Positions 1 to 7,509 of a stretch of 11,424 nucleotides of DNA are shown here, piece by piece (positions within the stretch are counted from its first letter, which is position 1; each line of letters starts with the position of its first letter). The stretch is taken from assembly GCA_016213345.1 (NCBI GenBank), contig JACRAO010000059.1, positions 1 to 11,424 on the forward strand. Reading direction: 5' to 3'. The notes under the pieces were generated by a model, which made no database searches, was not told the DNA's origin, and saw only the letters and a program-made list of their open reading frames with translations. The stretch comes from Bdellovibrio sp. Its GTDB lineage: Bacteria > Bdellovibrionota > UBA1018. Both the position numbers and the translations under genes were made by a program.

Positions 1-450
1 AAATGTTTTTTCGCACTCTAAAAAAATCCAATGAGGCAAGAAATTGAGCTCAAACCTTCCCGTCAGGCTTTCTGATAACCCTTTTTCAATTAAAATTGCA
101 GAACTCCCCAAAAGCCAGATGTTCATTATTTTTTTGTGTCTTTGGTCTTCGTCCCAAAGCATTTTCACGGTTTCTGACCAGCGAGGAATTTTTTGAATTT
201 CATCTAAAACTAATGTAGGTTTCTCGACCTTAAGTGCTCGAACTTTGCTCCAATGAGAAATAATGAAGTCAGGAGTTGGCGGTGATGGTAAATCAGCAGA
301 GGCGTATAGAAAACTGCCCTCGCTCAGGTGTTCTGTCAATTCTGTAATTAAGGTGGTTTTTCCTACTTGACGTGGACCCATTAAAACTTGGATGAGATTT
401 TTTGGATCTTTCCAATGGTTTTGGACAAATCTAGATAAAATTCTGCTCAT
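1..450 (-). CDS. AAA-family ATPase, DUF4143/COG1373 type, 5' part only
   Basis: The frame is open for 150 codons from the ATG at 450 to the window edge, so the C-terminal part is missing. Residues 25-33 (GPRQVGKTT) form a Walker A loop. Residues 80-87 (LVLDEIQK) form a Walker B strand with its catalytic acid. LLGSS at 113-117 looks like sensor 1, and SLTGRFE at 128-134 carries the conserved arginine seen in this family. The GPRQVGKTT version is typical of the AAA_14 domain that precedes DUF4143. The physiological role of these proteins is not established; they are common, patchily distributed accessory genes. There is no Shine-Dalgarno before the ATG, and a candidate promoter ends only 8 bp upstream, so the mRNA may be leaderless. 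The gene lies 204 bp past uvrB on the same strand but with its own promoter-like sequence, so it is probably not part of that operon. Confidence 0.85.
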   Translation of the reverse strand, partial: MSRILSRFVQNHWKDPKNLIQVLMGPRQVGKTTLITELTEHLSEGSFLYASADLPSPPTPDFIISHWSKVRALKVEKPTLVLDEIQKIPRWSETVKMLWDEDQRHKKIMNIWLLGSSAILIEKGLSESLTGRFELNFLPHWIFLECEKTF

Positions 451-458
451 TTATATCT

Positions 459-486
459 GTTATATCAATAAGATATGCTTAGTCAA
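459..486 (-). promoter_or_regulatory. Candidate sigma-70 promoter for the DUF4143 ATPase gene
   Basis: On the minus strand TTGACT (481-486) and TATAAC (459-464) are separated by 16 bp. The predicted transcription start would fall within a few bases of the ATG at 450, which fits the lack of a ribosome binding site. The last base of the -35 box is the first base of the 34-bp palindrome at 486-519, so a protein bound to the palindrome could touch RNA polymerase. This is called from sequence only. Confidence 0.4.
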
Positions 487-519
487 CAGATTTTCCGAGC
501 TATAGCTCGGAAAATCTGT
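486..519. repeat. Perfect 34-bp palindrome between uvrB and the ATPase gene
   Basis: The half-site ACAGATTTTCCGAGCTA is followed directly by its exact reverse complement, giving 17+17 bp with no mismatch and a CCGAGCTATAGCTCGG core. As RNA it would fold into a long stem in either orientation. Neither side has a U-run, so it is not a standard intrinsic terminator. It abuts the candidate -35 box of the ATPase gene. It could be an operator, a U-tract-less terminator for the uvrB operon, or an end of a mobile unit carrying the ATPase; the sequence alone does not decide. Confidence 0.85.
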
Positions 520-654
520 AAAAGTGCAAATTGCATATTTTAGTAAATCACATTCTTATAGTCCCCTCAAATCCTTCCGGGGCCCAAAAATCGGATCTAG
601 GGCTCTGATGCTCCACAGATTTTTTTTACCTGCAAACTCAGTGAAGCCTGATCT

Positions 655-2718
655 CTATTCTACCAAGCGCAAAGCCAAGCCCCTAAGCTTTTTAACACGA
701 TCCCTAAGCAGTGCCGCATCTTCAAACTGCAATAGTTTGGCCTTTTCTTTCATGTCCTTTTCCATCACTCCAATTGTTTCTGGCAACTTCTCTATTGTAG
801 TAAAATACTCACCCGTCAGTTCTTTTACTCTGTCTAACTGTGCGCCTTCGTCTATTAGATCCAGTTGCATCACAATAGACGCAGATTTTTTTGACTCACT
901 AACATAAGAAGCACTAATGGAATCACGCACTTTTTTCACAATAGTTGTTGGTATAATACCATGTTTTTTATTATATTTTTCTTGTAAAAATCGCCTTCTC
1001 TCTGTCTCAAAAATAGCTTTTTTCATGCTTTCTGTTATTTTTTCAGCATATAAAATTACAAAACCCTCTACATTTCTGGCAGCCCGGCCAATTGTCTGAA
1101 TCAAAGATCTTTCACTTCGTAAAAAACCCTCTTTGTCTGCATCTAAAACCGCAACTAACGAAACCTCTGGCAAATCCAATCCCTCTCGTAATAAATTAAT
1201 GCCAATCAAAACATCAAAGGCACCTAATCTCAAATCTCTTAAAATTTCAATACGCTCCAAAGTTACTATATCTGAGTGCAGGTATTTCACTTTTATACCT
1301 TGTGCATGATAATATTTTGTGAGCTCTTCTGCTAATTTTTTTGTCAATGTTGTTACTAAGACACGTTCATTTTTTGTTGTTCGAAGCTTAATTTCTTTTA
1401 ATAAATCTTCTACCTGAGTCGTTGCCGATCTCACTTCGACTCTAGGATCTACAAGCCCCGTAGGACGAATTACTTGCTCTACAGTTTTTCCACCAACTAA
1501 ATCTAGTTCATAAGCACCAGGAGTTGCAGATACATAAATTGTTTGAGAAAGCGAAGCTTCCCATTCGTCAAAATTTAAAGGTCTATTGTCTAAAGCCGAA
1601 GGAAGCCTAAAGCCATGCTCAACTAAAGTCATTTTGCGCGCACGATCACCACGATACATCCCACCGATTTGGGGTACACTTACATGGCTTTCATCTATAA
1701 AAAGAAGCCATGGTTTAGGAAAATACTCCAATAAAGTTGGAGGTGCCACGCCCTCTTTTCTACCTGTTAAATGCCTAGAATAATTTTCAATACCCTGGCA
1801 ATATCCAAGCTGCTCTAGCATTTCTAAATCATACAAAGTTCTTTGAGTAAGTCTTTCGGCTTCTAAGTTCTTTTCTAAGGATCTCAACTCCTGCAAACGC
1901 TCTCTAAGCTCAACCCGAACAGATTCGATTGCACGTTTTCTATTATCCGCTGTTGTAACATAATGACTAGCAGGATAAATAGCTACTCTGGGAATTGTTT
2001 GAAGTCTCAGACCTCTCAAAGGATCGATTTCTGAAATATTTTCTATCATATCTCCAAAAAATTCAATTCTTAGCGCCAAATCTTCTTCGTATGCGGGATA
2101 AACTTCGACTACATCTCCCCTGACACGAAATATCCCCCGATGAAAATCCACATTGTTTCTTTGATATTGTATCTCGACAAGTTTCCTTAATACATCTTGT
2201 CTCTTGATCTCTTGTCCTACTTCTAAATAAAGTAGCAGCCCCTCATAAGCTTCGGGTGAACCCAAGCCATAAATACAAGAAATAGATGAAACTATCAAAA
2301 CATCATTTCTTTCTAAAAGTGATCTGGTAGCCGAATGTCTTAGTTTGTCAATCTCGTCATTGATTTGGGCGTCTTTTTCAATATAAGTATCTGTCTGTGG
2401 AATATAGGCTTCTGGCTGATAATAATCATAATAACTCACAAAATACTCTACTGCATTGTCAGGAAAAAATTCTTTAAATTCAGAAAAAAGCTGTGCTGCT
2501 AAAGTTTTATTATGTGAGAGGACTAAAGTTGGCAAATTCATTTCAGCAATAACATTGGCCATAGTAAAAGTTTTACCAGATCCAGTAACACCCAATAACA
2601 CCTGGGATTTTTTTTCGTCTTTTAAACCTTGAACTAAAGCTTGAATAGCTTGTGGCTGATCACCTGTGGGTTTTAGCTGTGTTTTTAAAACAAATTTTTG
2701 TTTTCCAAATGACGGCAT
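655..2718 (-). CDS. uvrB: UvrABC excision nuclease subunit B
   Basis: UvrB is the damage-verifying helicase-like subunit of bacterial nucleotide excision repair. It is loaded by UvrA and then recruits UvrC for incision. The 687-residue length is normal. Visible motifs are Walker A GVTGSGKT (43-50), the tyrosine-rich beta-hairpin that locks the DNA strand (YYDYYQPEAYIPQTD, 96-110), the Walker B DESH (342-345), SATPG (397-401), helicase motif VI QTIGRAARN (541-549), and a C-terminal UVR coiled-coil region at about 648-682 that binds UvrC. The ATG at 2718 follows the cysS stop with no intervening base, and only a weak GGGA precedes it, so translation is probably coupled to cysS. It is the last gene of the carD-gltX-cysS-uvrB run. 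Nothing looks broken. Confidence 0.98.
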   Translation of the reverse strand: MPSFGKQKFVLKTQLKPTGDQPQAIQALVQGLKDEKKSQVLLGVTGSGKTFTMANVIAEMNLPTLVLSHNKTLAAQLFSEFKEFFPDNAVEYFVSYYDYYQPEAYIPQTDTYIEKDAQINDEIDKLRHSATRSLLERNDVLIVSSISCIYGLGSPEAYEGLLLYLEVGQEIKRQDVLRKLVEIQYQRNNVDFHRGIFRVRGDVVEVYPAYEEDLALRIEFFGDMIENISEIDPLRGLRLQTIPRVAIYPASHYVTTADNRKRAIESVRVELRERLQELRSLEKNLEAERLTQRTLYDLEMLEQLGYCQGIENYSRHLTGRKEGVAPPTLLEYFPKPWLLFIDESHVSVPQIGGMYRGDRARKMTLVEHGFRLPSALDNRPLNFDEWEASLSQTIYVSATPGAYELDLVGGKTVEQVIRPTGLVDPRVEVRSATTQVEDLLKEIKLRTTKNERVLVTTLTKKLAEELTKYYHAQGIKVKYLHSDIVTLERIEILRDLRLGAFDVLIGINLLREGLDLPEVSLVAVLDADKEGFLRSERSLIQTIGRAARNVEGFVILYAEKITESMKKAIFETERRRFLQEKYNKKHGIIPTTIVKKVRDSISASYVSESKKSASIVMQLDLIDEGAQLDRVKELTGEYFTTIEKLPETIGVMEKDMKEKAKLLQFEDAALLRDRVKKLRGLALRLVE

Positions 2719-4227
2719 TTATTTGTATTCCCACGTTGTACCCTTGGAACTGTCTTTTAAAAGAACACCTTTGCTTTCAAGGTCTTTGCGAATACGATCT
2801 GCTTCTTGAAAGTTTTTATTCGATCTTGCCTGAGCTCTTGCTTTGATAGCAATCTTAATTTCTGAGTCTGTTGGACGTGCAAGATTTGGAGTTTTTGCAA
2901 TTTTAATTTGCTCTAACTGTTTAAACATTTTACTTGGCTCGTCTAGTCCAAAACCTAAAACACTGCCTAAATCTTCTTCTAAAACTGCAATTAGAGCTTG
3001 CGCTCCCAAGTGAGAAGCCGGTGTAGCTTGCGCTAATGGTTCTGATAAAACTCTATTGAATTCTCTAATAAGATCAAATACGGAAGCCAATGCGCCAGAG
3101 ACATTAAAATCATTAGCAAAATGATTTTCGATTTCTTTTTTTGTTTTTTCACTCTGTGCGACAAATTCGCCCCAAAGAGATTCAGCTCGCAGATCCGGTA
3201 TTATGTTTTTTTTATTCAAAAGCTCTTTTGCTTTTGCTTTGGCATCATAAATGCGGTGGAGACCACTTAAGGCATGCTCCAGGTTTTCATCACTAAAATC
3301 TAAAACAGCACGATAGTGAACAGATAGAAGCATAAAACGTGTTACTTCTTTGCCATATTGACTCAAAATATTGCGAGCCAATAATACATTTCCAAGACTT
3401 TTTGACATTTTTTCTTTGTAGATATTAACAAAAGCATTGTGAAGCCAATATTTCACAAACGGTTTTTTTTGAGTAGCAGCCTCTGTTTGTGCGATTTCAT
3501 TTTCATGATGAGGGAAAACCAAATCTTCACCTCCGTGATGAATGTCGATTTGATCGCCCATATGGCAAGTAGACATGGCTGAACATTCGATATGCCATCC
3601 TGGTCTACCATTACACCACGGGCTTTCCCAAAAAGGTTCACCTGGTTTGGCCGGTTTCCAAAGTGTAAAATCAAGTTGGTTTTTCTTTTTAGGATTGACT
3701 TCGATTCTGGTAATCACTTGCAATTCGTCTGCCTTCTTGTGAGAAAGTTTTCCATAATCAGGAAAACTCTCGATAGAAAAAAATACTTCGCCCTCATCTG
3801 TGACATATGCATGTTTGTTATCTAAAATTTTCTGAATCATATTAATAATTTGTGGCATATGCGACGTAACCGTTGTTTTCAAAGTAGGCTCCGCCATGTC
3901 AACCAGAGCAAAATCTTTTTCTACTTCTAACAAGTATTTTTTTGCTACATCAGCAGCAGAAAGATTTTCTCTTTTTGAAGTTTCGATTATTTTATCATCT
4001 ACATCAGTATAATTTCGTACATAGGTGACATCATATCCTGCTTTTTTAAAATAACGATAAAACAAATCAGAAATCAAAGAAGCACGTAAATTTCCAATAT
4101 GAACAAAACTATAAACTGTGGGTCCACAAGAGTACATCGTAAGCTTACCTGGAACATTAGTCACGAGTCGCTCTTTTTTTCGCGTTAATGTGTTATAAAC
4201 TTTGATTTCTGGAATCTCTTTAGCCAT
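2719..4227 (-). CDS. cysS: Cysteinyl-tRNA synthetase
   Basis: This class I synthetase charges tRNA-Cys with cysteine in the cytoplasm. At 502 residues it is slightly longer than the roughly 460-residue E. coli enzyme. CGPTVYSFVHIGN (34-46) carries the first zinc cysteine and the HIGN form of the HIGH motif usual in this family. WHIECSAMS (211-219) supplies C215, and FPHHENE (238-244) supplies the remaining expected zinc ligands (H240 and E244 by alignment with E. coli). KMSKS is at 273-277. The C-terminal third is helical and lysine-rich, as expected for the DALR/anticodon region. The start codon overlaps the end of gltX by 8 bp in the sequence ATGGCTAA, and the stop abuts the uvrB ATG, so the three genes look translationally coupled. 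Confidence 0.98.
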   Translation of the reverse strand: MAKEIPEIKVYNTLTRKKERLVTNVPGKLTMYSCGPTVYSFVHIGNLRASLISDLFYRYFKKAGYDVTYVRNYTDVDDKIIETSKRENLSAADVAKKYLLEVEKDFALVDMAEPTLKTTVTSHMPQIINMIQKILDNKHAYVTDEGEVFFSIESFPDYGKLSHKKADELQVITRIEVNPKKKNQLDFTLWKPAKPGEPFWESPWCNGRPGWHIECSAMSTCHMGDQIDIHHGGEDLVFPHHENEIAQTEAATQKKPFVKYWLHNAFVNIYKEKMSKSLGNVLLARNILSQYGKEVTRFMLLSVHYRAVLDFSDENLEHALSGLHRIYDAKAKAKELLNKKNIIPDLRAESLWGEFVAQSEKTKKEIENHFANDFNVSGALASVFDLIREFNRVLSEPLAQATPASHLGAQALIAVLEEDLGSVLGFGLDEPSKMFKQLEQIKIAKTPNLARPTDSEIKIAIKARAQARSNKNFQEADRIRKDLESKGVLLKDSSKGTTWEYK

Positions 4228-5731
4228 CTAAAGCTTTCTTAACAAATTCAATTCTTTGTATCACCTTTTCTTTCCCTAAGAGAGGTAAAATTTTCTTAAG
4301 CTCCGGCCCATGTGTTCTCCCTGTAATGGCAATACGAATTGGCATAAAAAGCTCTTTACCCTTAGCTCCAGTTTGCATTGAAATTTTCTTAGAAATCATA
4401 TCGATTACAGCGGGTGGTATGGTCTCAGAACAAGATTTTAACTCTTCTAATAACTGTTCAATAATTTGCAGTGACAAAGGCTGTTTTGCTATAGGTATGG
4501 CTTGTTCTTCGATAAATGGAGTTGTTTCAAAAAACAATGTGGCTTTTTCTGGTAATTCACTCAATAAGACTGCTTCACCCCTGACTGTGTCAATTACGAG
4601 TTGAAACCATGCTTGATCATCATTAACTAACCCAGCCTTATGAAAAAATGACTTTGCCCGGTTAGTGATTTCTTCAAGAGAGAAATGTCTCATGTAATAC
4701 GAATTCATCCATTTTAGTTTTTCTATATCAAACACGGCTGGTGCTTTTTGCAAATCACTGAGATCAAAAATCTGAGTTAGTTCATCTAAAGAAATAATTT
4801 CAGGATGTCCTGATTTTGTTTTGTATCCCTGGGGGGGCCACCAACCAAGTAATGACAAAAAATTCAAAAGTGCTTCTGGAAAATATCCTTTATCCAAATA
4901 GTCATGGGTGGATACATCACCATTTCTTTTAGAAAGCTTTTGCTTGTCTTGACCCAGCACCATTGCAGTATGGGCAAATAGTGGTGGCTTCCAGCCAAAT
5001 GCTTCATAAATCATGAGCTGTCTTACTGTGTTTGACAAATGCTCTTCGCCTCTAATAACATGAGAAATCTCCATGAGATGGTCATCAATGGCGCAGCAAA
5101 AATTATAAACAGGCATGCCAATTCCTGCCTCAACCTCTGTTTCTTGTGTGGTTGGAGTTCTAGTAATAAAAAAATCCCCTACCATCCCTGTTTTAAATGC
5201 AACTTGATCTCTTACCAGATCTTCGAGTACATAATCTTTTTCAATTACTTTGAATCTAAGCCCAGCTTTTTCCCCTCGTTGCAATCTTTTTTCTGCTTCA
5301 GCAAGAGAAATTTTGGCACAAGTACCATCGTAATGAGGTGTCCGCCCAAGCGTTAATGCAGCTTTCCGTTTTTGTGTAAGTAGTTCATCACTGCAAAAGC
5401 AATAATAGACTTTTTGTTCATCTAAGAGTTGCCTTGCATATTTTGCGTATATAAAAAGTCTTTCAGATTGTCTATAAGGACCAAACTTGCCACCCTCGCA
5501 CGGGCCTTCATCAAATTTGAATCCTAAGTTTATAATATCTGAAATCATAAGAGTTTCATTTTCTTTTGTACTACGAACTTGATCAGTATCTTCAATTCTT
5601 AAAATAAATTTACCATTATTTTTTTTGGCAAAAAGCCAGTTAAAAAAAAGCGTCCGAACGCCACCCACATGGAGATACCCAGTGGGGGATGGGGCAAACC
5701 TAACTCTTACTTCAGAGCAATTTTTATTCAT
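4220..5731 (-). CDS. gltX: Glutamyl-tRNA synthetase
   Basis: This class Ic synthetase charges tRNA-Glu; whether it also charges tRNA-Gln (non-discriminating) cannot be read safely from sequence. At 503 residues the length is normal. RFAPSPTGYLHVGG (11-24) contains the HIGH-type motif, LRIEDTD (44-50) is the conserved active-site strand, and KLSKR (265-269) is the KMSKS equivalent. A C-x-C-x20-Y-x3-C set (C111, C113, Y134, C138) matches the zinc-binding insertion of bacterial GluRS. The C-terminal part after about residue 330 fits the helical anticodon-binding domain. It follows carD by 18 bp and overlaps cysS by 8 bp. No good Shine-Dalgarno precedes the ATG. A run of seven C/G at codons 298-300 (WPP) is intact and in frame. 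Confidence 0.97.
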   Translation of the reverse strand: MNKNCSEVRVRFAPSPTGYLHVGGVRTLFFNWLFAKKNNGKFILRIEDTDQVRSTKENETLMISDIINLGFKFDEGPCEGGKFGPYRQSERLFIYAKYARQLLDEQKVYYCFCSDELLTQKRKAALTLGRTPHYDGTCAKISLAEAEKRLQRGEKAGLRFKVIEKDYVLEDLVRDQVAFKTGMVGDFFITRTPTTQETEVEAGIGMPVYNFCCAIDDHLMEISHVIRGEEHLSNTVRQLMIYEAFGWKPPLFAHTAMVLGQDKQKLSKRNGDVSTHDYLDKGYFPEALLNFLSLLGWWPPQGYKTKSGHPEIISLDELTQIFDLSDLQKAPAVFDIEKLKWMNSYYMRHFSLEEITNRAKSFFHKAGLVNDDQAWFQLVIDTVRGEAVLLSELPEKATLFFETTPFIEEQAIPIAKQPLSLQIIEQLLEELKSCSETIPPAVIDMISKKISMQTGAKGKELFMPIRIAITGRTHGPELKKILPLLGKEKVIQRIEFVKKALDG

Positions 5732-5749
5732 TTAAGCAGATTTTTATTT

Positions 5750-6247
5750 TTAAGAAGCAAAAATTGTTTGAATTTCTTGTTCAATCTCTTCTTCTTTTGT
5801 GCTCTTAGCTAACGAAATTTCTTTTACCAAAAGCTGTTTTGCCTGGTTGAGCATGTTCCTTTCACCATATGACAGATCTTTATTAAGTCTTAATAAAAAC
5901 AAGTTCCTCAATACAGCTGCAATTTCATAAACAGAACCTGTCTTGATTTTTTCCATGTATTCACGATATCTGCGATTCCAAGTAGTTTGATCAATCTTGA
6001 TAGTTCTATCTCTTAGTATGTCATAAACCTGTTTGACTTCTTTAGCCCCAATAACTCCACGCAACCCTACAACATTGGCATTTTCCATTGGAACCATAAT
6101 AGTTACCACATTGTTGTTATCTACAACTTGTAAGACATAAAATCGCTTCTTCTTTCCACCTACATCTTTTTCTTCAATTTTTTTAACAACTGCTACTCCC
6201 CGTCCCGGATAAACTGCACTGTCACCAACTTTAAACACTAAATCCAT
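5750..6247 (-). CDS. cdnL: CarD/CdnL-family RNA polymerase-binding transcription factor
   Basis: Proteins of this family bind the RNA polymerase beta subunit and stabilise open complexes, notably at rRNA and other housekeeping promoters. CdnL is essential in Myxococcus. Residues 1 to about 65 (FKVGDSAVYPGRGVAVV onward) form the Tudor-like RNAP-interaction domain. The rest is the helical DNA-binding domain, with TTWNRRYREYMEKIKTGS at 88-105; W90 matches the tryptophan wedged into the -10 minor groove. The 165-residue length matches the short CdnL type and not the larger myxobacterial CarD with an HMGA tail. The start has a strong GGAGGAG. The gene leads a tight run with gltX, cysS and uvrB. 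CarD and CdnL are used interchangeably as names for this family; the family call is firm, the symbol less so. Confidence 0.95.
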   Translation of the reverse strand: MDLVFKVGDSAVYPGRGVAVVKKIEEKDVGGKKKRFYVLQVVDNNNVVTIMVPMENANVVGLRGVIGAKEVKQVYDILRDRTIKIDQTTWNRRYREYMEKIKTGSVYEIAAVLRNLFLLRLNKDLSYGERNMLNQAKQLLVKEISLAKSTKEEEIEQEIQTIFAS

Positions 6248-6249
6248 CG

Positions 6250-6256
6250 CTCCTCC
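6250..6256 (-). promoter_or_regulatory. Strong Shine-Dalgarno of carD/cdnL
   Basis: GGAGGAG lies two bases before the ATG at 6247, with GGAGG four bases away. It is the only strong ribosome binding site in the window; the other starts have weak or no Shine-Dalgarno. This suggests high, independent translation of the first gene of the operon. Confidence 0.75.
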
Positions 6257-6266
6257 AATGCACTTA

Positions 6267-6292
6267 GTTATTCCCTCTATATATGGAATAAC
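6267..6292 (-). promoter_or_regulatory. Inverted repeat in the carD leader
   Basis: GTTATTCC and GGAATAAC form perfect 8-bp arms around a 10-base AT-rich loop. The repeat sits between the candidate -10 box (6316-6321) and the Shine-Dalgarno (6250-6256). It could fold as an mRNA stem-loop just upstream of the ribosome binding site, or act as a dimer-binding operator. Confidence 0.5.
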
Positions 6293-6315
6293 CTTTCATA
6301 TTTTTAAGCGTATGT

Positions 6316-6344
6316 AACTTATCACATCACTATTAATGAGTCAA
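6316..6344 (-). promoter_or_regulatory. Candidate promoter of the carD-gltX-cysS-uvrB operon
   Basis: TTGACT (6339-6344) and TAAGTT (6316-6321) are spaced by 17 bp on the minus strand, about 70 bp upstream of the carD ATG. The -35 box is good; the -10 box matches only three of six consensus positions. The 149-bp gap after mepA has no GC-rich terminator, so read-through from mepA is also possible. Confidence 0.4.
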
Positions 6345-6396
6345 CAAAATAAATTCAGAATAGCACCATAACTTATTAATTTTAAAGGATAATTAA

Positions 6397-7485
6397 CTAT
6401 TTTGTCACAAGTCCTAATAGTTCTTCTTCTTCTTCTTCGACATCTTCTTCGTCTAAAGAAGCTGGTTCGCTTGGGCAGCCTGGTTTGCCAGCAGCATTGC
6501 CAATACGGATATGAAAATGATTTCGATGTCCCCGAACATGTTTAATAATTTTTTTTAAATCAGACCATTTAGGGTCTGCTTTCGCAAAATGGGCTAATTT
6601 CTGTATTAATTTTCTATCTAAAAAAATTTTTTGAATACATGCGTAAGGGTTTTGAAATAATTTTTTGAGTAACCACCAATTTGTCTGAGCATCAAAAACT
6701 TGATGAAACCTCCCCGTAGAAGACTTGCCACCTTTGACTAACAGAAAACCTAAATCAACATCTTGTCCAGTGGTATGGGAACGATGCCCCCTTCTGCCAC
6801 CTCTACCAGAAAGACATCCTCCCCTAGGAGCTGAAATATCGCCTATGACCAATTTAACATCTGAAAACTGTTCAGAAAAATACTCCTTATGAACTTCTTT
6901 TCCTAACCAATCTAACATATCAATCATTGCATTGGTTCCAAAATAAGTACATTTCTGCGGAGATTTGAACTCTATTTTATTCATTAGTGAAGACAACAAT
7001 GGTCTTCCATTGACCAAAAAACCACTATTGACCTCACAAAAAGCCTGAAAAGTTAATTTTTTCAATAATTCATGATTAATAATTGCAGTAATATCTTTGC
7101 CCTGGTCCAAATTGGCGAGTTCTATATATTTTTTTTGAACTTCTGTCATTTCTTCACAATAACTTGACTTTGCTCGGCGCGGAGAACAACGAGGTCTACC
7201 TTTGGATTTTAAAGTACTTTTTCTGGGGCAACAATGATGACCATTAAACACAAAATCAGGGTTCCATTGAGCACAAAAGGCTAAATCAGCACTTAAAGAT
7301 AGTCTCTCTAAAAAAGGAGAATCAGGATCACAAGAAAGGTTTTCGACAGCCAAGGACTGAATGCTAGGAAAGAAAGGAGACAAAGAAGGATGAAAAGAAG
7401 GATTTTCTTGACAAAATAAGTCCCTTGGGCAAAAAACAATAACTAATAAAACTAATTTATAAATAAATTTACTTGAAATAGCCAT
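6397..7485 (-). CDS. mepA: Penicillin-insensitive murein endopeptidase, MepA/M74 family, extended
   Basis: This is a predicted periplasmic LAS-type zinc metallopeptidase that cuts peptide cross-links in peptidoglycan. The metal site is complete compared with E. coli MepA: H234 and H237 in GHRSHTTGQDVD (H237 and D244 as ligands), and H320, H323 and H325 in RGHRNHFHIRI. GDISAPRGG (215-223) and a GCP near residue 337 are also family-like. The N-terminus (basic, then LVLLVIVFC to about residue 19, possible cleavage near residue 25) looks like a Sec signal; no proper lipobox is seen. At 362 residues it is about 90 longer than E. coli MepA. The extra residues lie mainly between 26 and about 115 and hold C52, C71, C85, C86, C100 and C110. 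The C-terminus has six consecutive glutamates. An in-frame stop just upstream supports this ATG; no Shine-Dalgarno is visible. Confidence 0.9.
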   Translation of the reverse strand: MAISSKFIYKLVLLVIVFCPRDLFCQENPSFHPSLSPFFPSIQSLAVENLSCDPDSPFLERLSLSADLAFCAQWNPDFVFNGHHCCPRKSTLKSKGRPRCSPRRAKSSYCEEMTEVQKKYIELANLDQGKDITAIINHELLKKLTFQAFCEVNSGFLVNGRPLLSSLMNKIEFKSPQKCTYFGTNAMIDMLDWLGKEVHKEYFSEQFSDVKLVIGDISAPRGGCLSGRGGRRGHRSHTTGQDVDLGFLLVKGGKSSTGRFHQVFDAQTNWWLLKKLFQNPYACIQKIFLDRKLIQKLAHFAKADPKWSDLKKIIKHVRGHRNHFHIRIGNAAGKPGCPSEPASLDEEDVEEEEEELLGLVTK

Positions 7486-7509
7486 TAATATTCATTAAAT
7501 ACTTATATT

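Noticed and set aside
486..519. The 34-bp palindrome as an ordinary intrinsic terminator of uvrB
   Set aside because: No U-run follows the stem on either strand, so the standard signature is missing; it is listed as a repeat of unknown function.
606..629. TCTG...CAGA followed by eight T on the plus strand, as a terminator
   Set aside because: The stem is only about 4 bp and no plus-strand gene ends here; it is on the wrong strand for uvrB.
524..907. Plus-strand ORF of 127 codons over the 3' end of uvrB
   Set aside because: It lies mostly antisense to the conserved UVR region of uvrB, has no domain or ribosome binding site, and looks like a shadow frame.
4831..4837. Run of seven G (C in the gene) in gltX as a phase-variation or frameshift site
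   Set aside because: The gltX frame is intact across it and it encodes ordinary W-P-P codons; without strain comparison nothing suggests switching.
6373..6396. TTAATT/AATTAA inverted repeat after mepA as a terminator
   Set aside because: It is a short all-AT stem with no U-run, and too weak to call in an AT-rich background.
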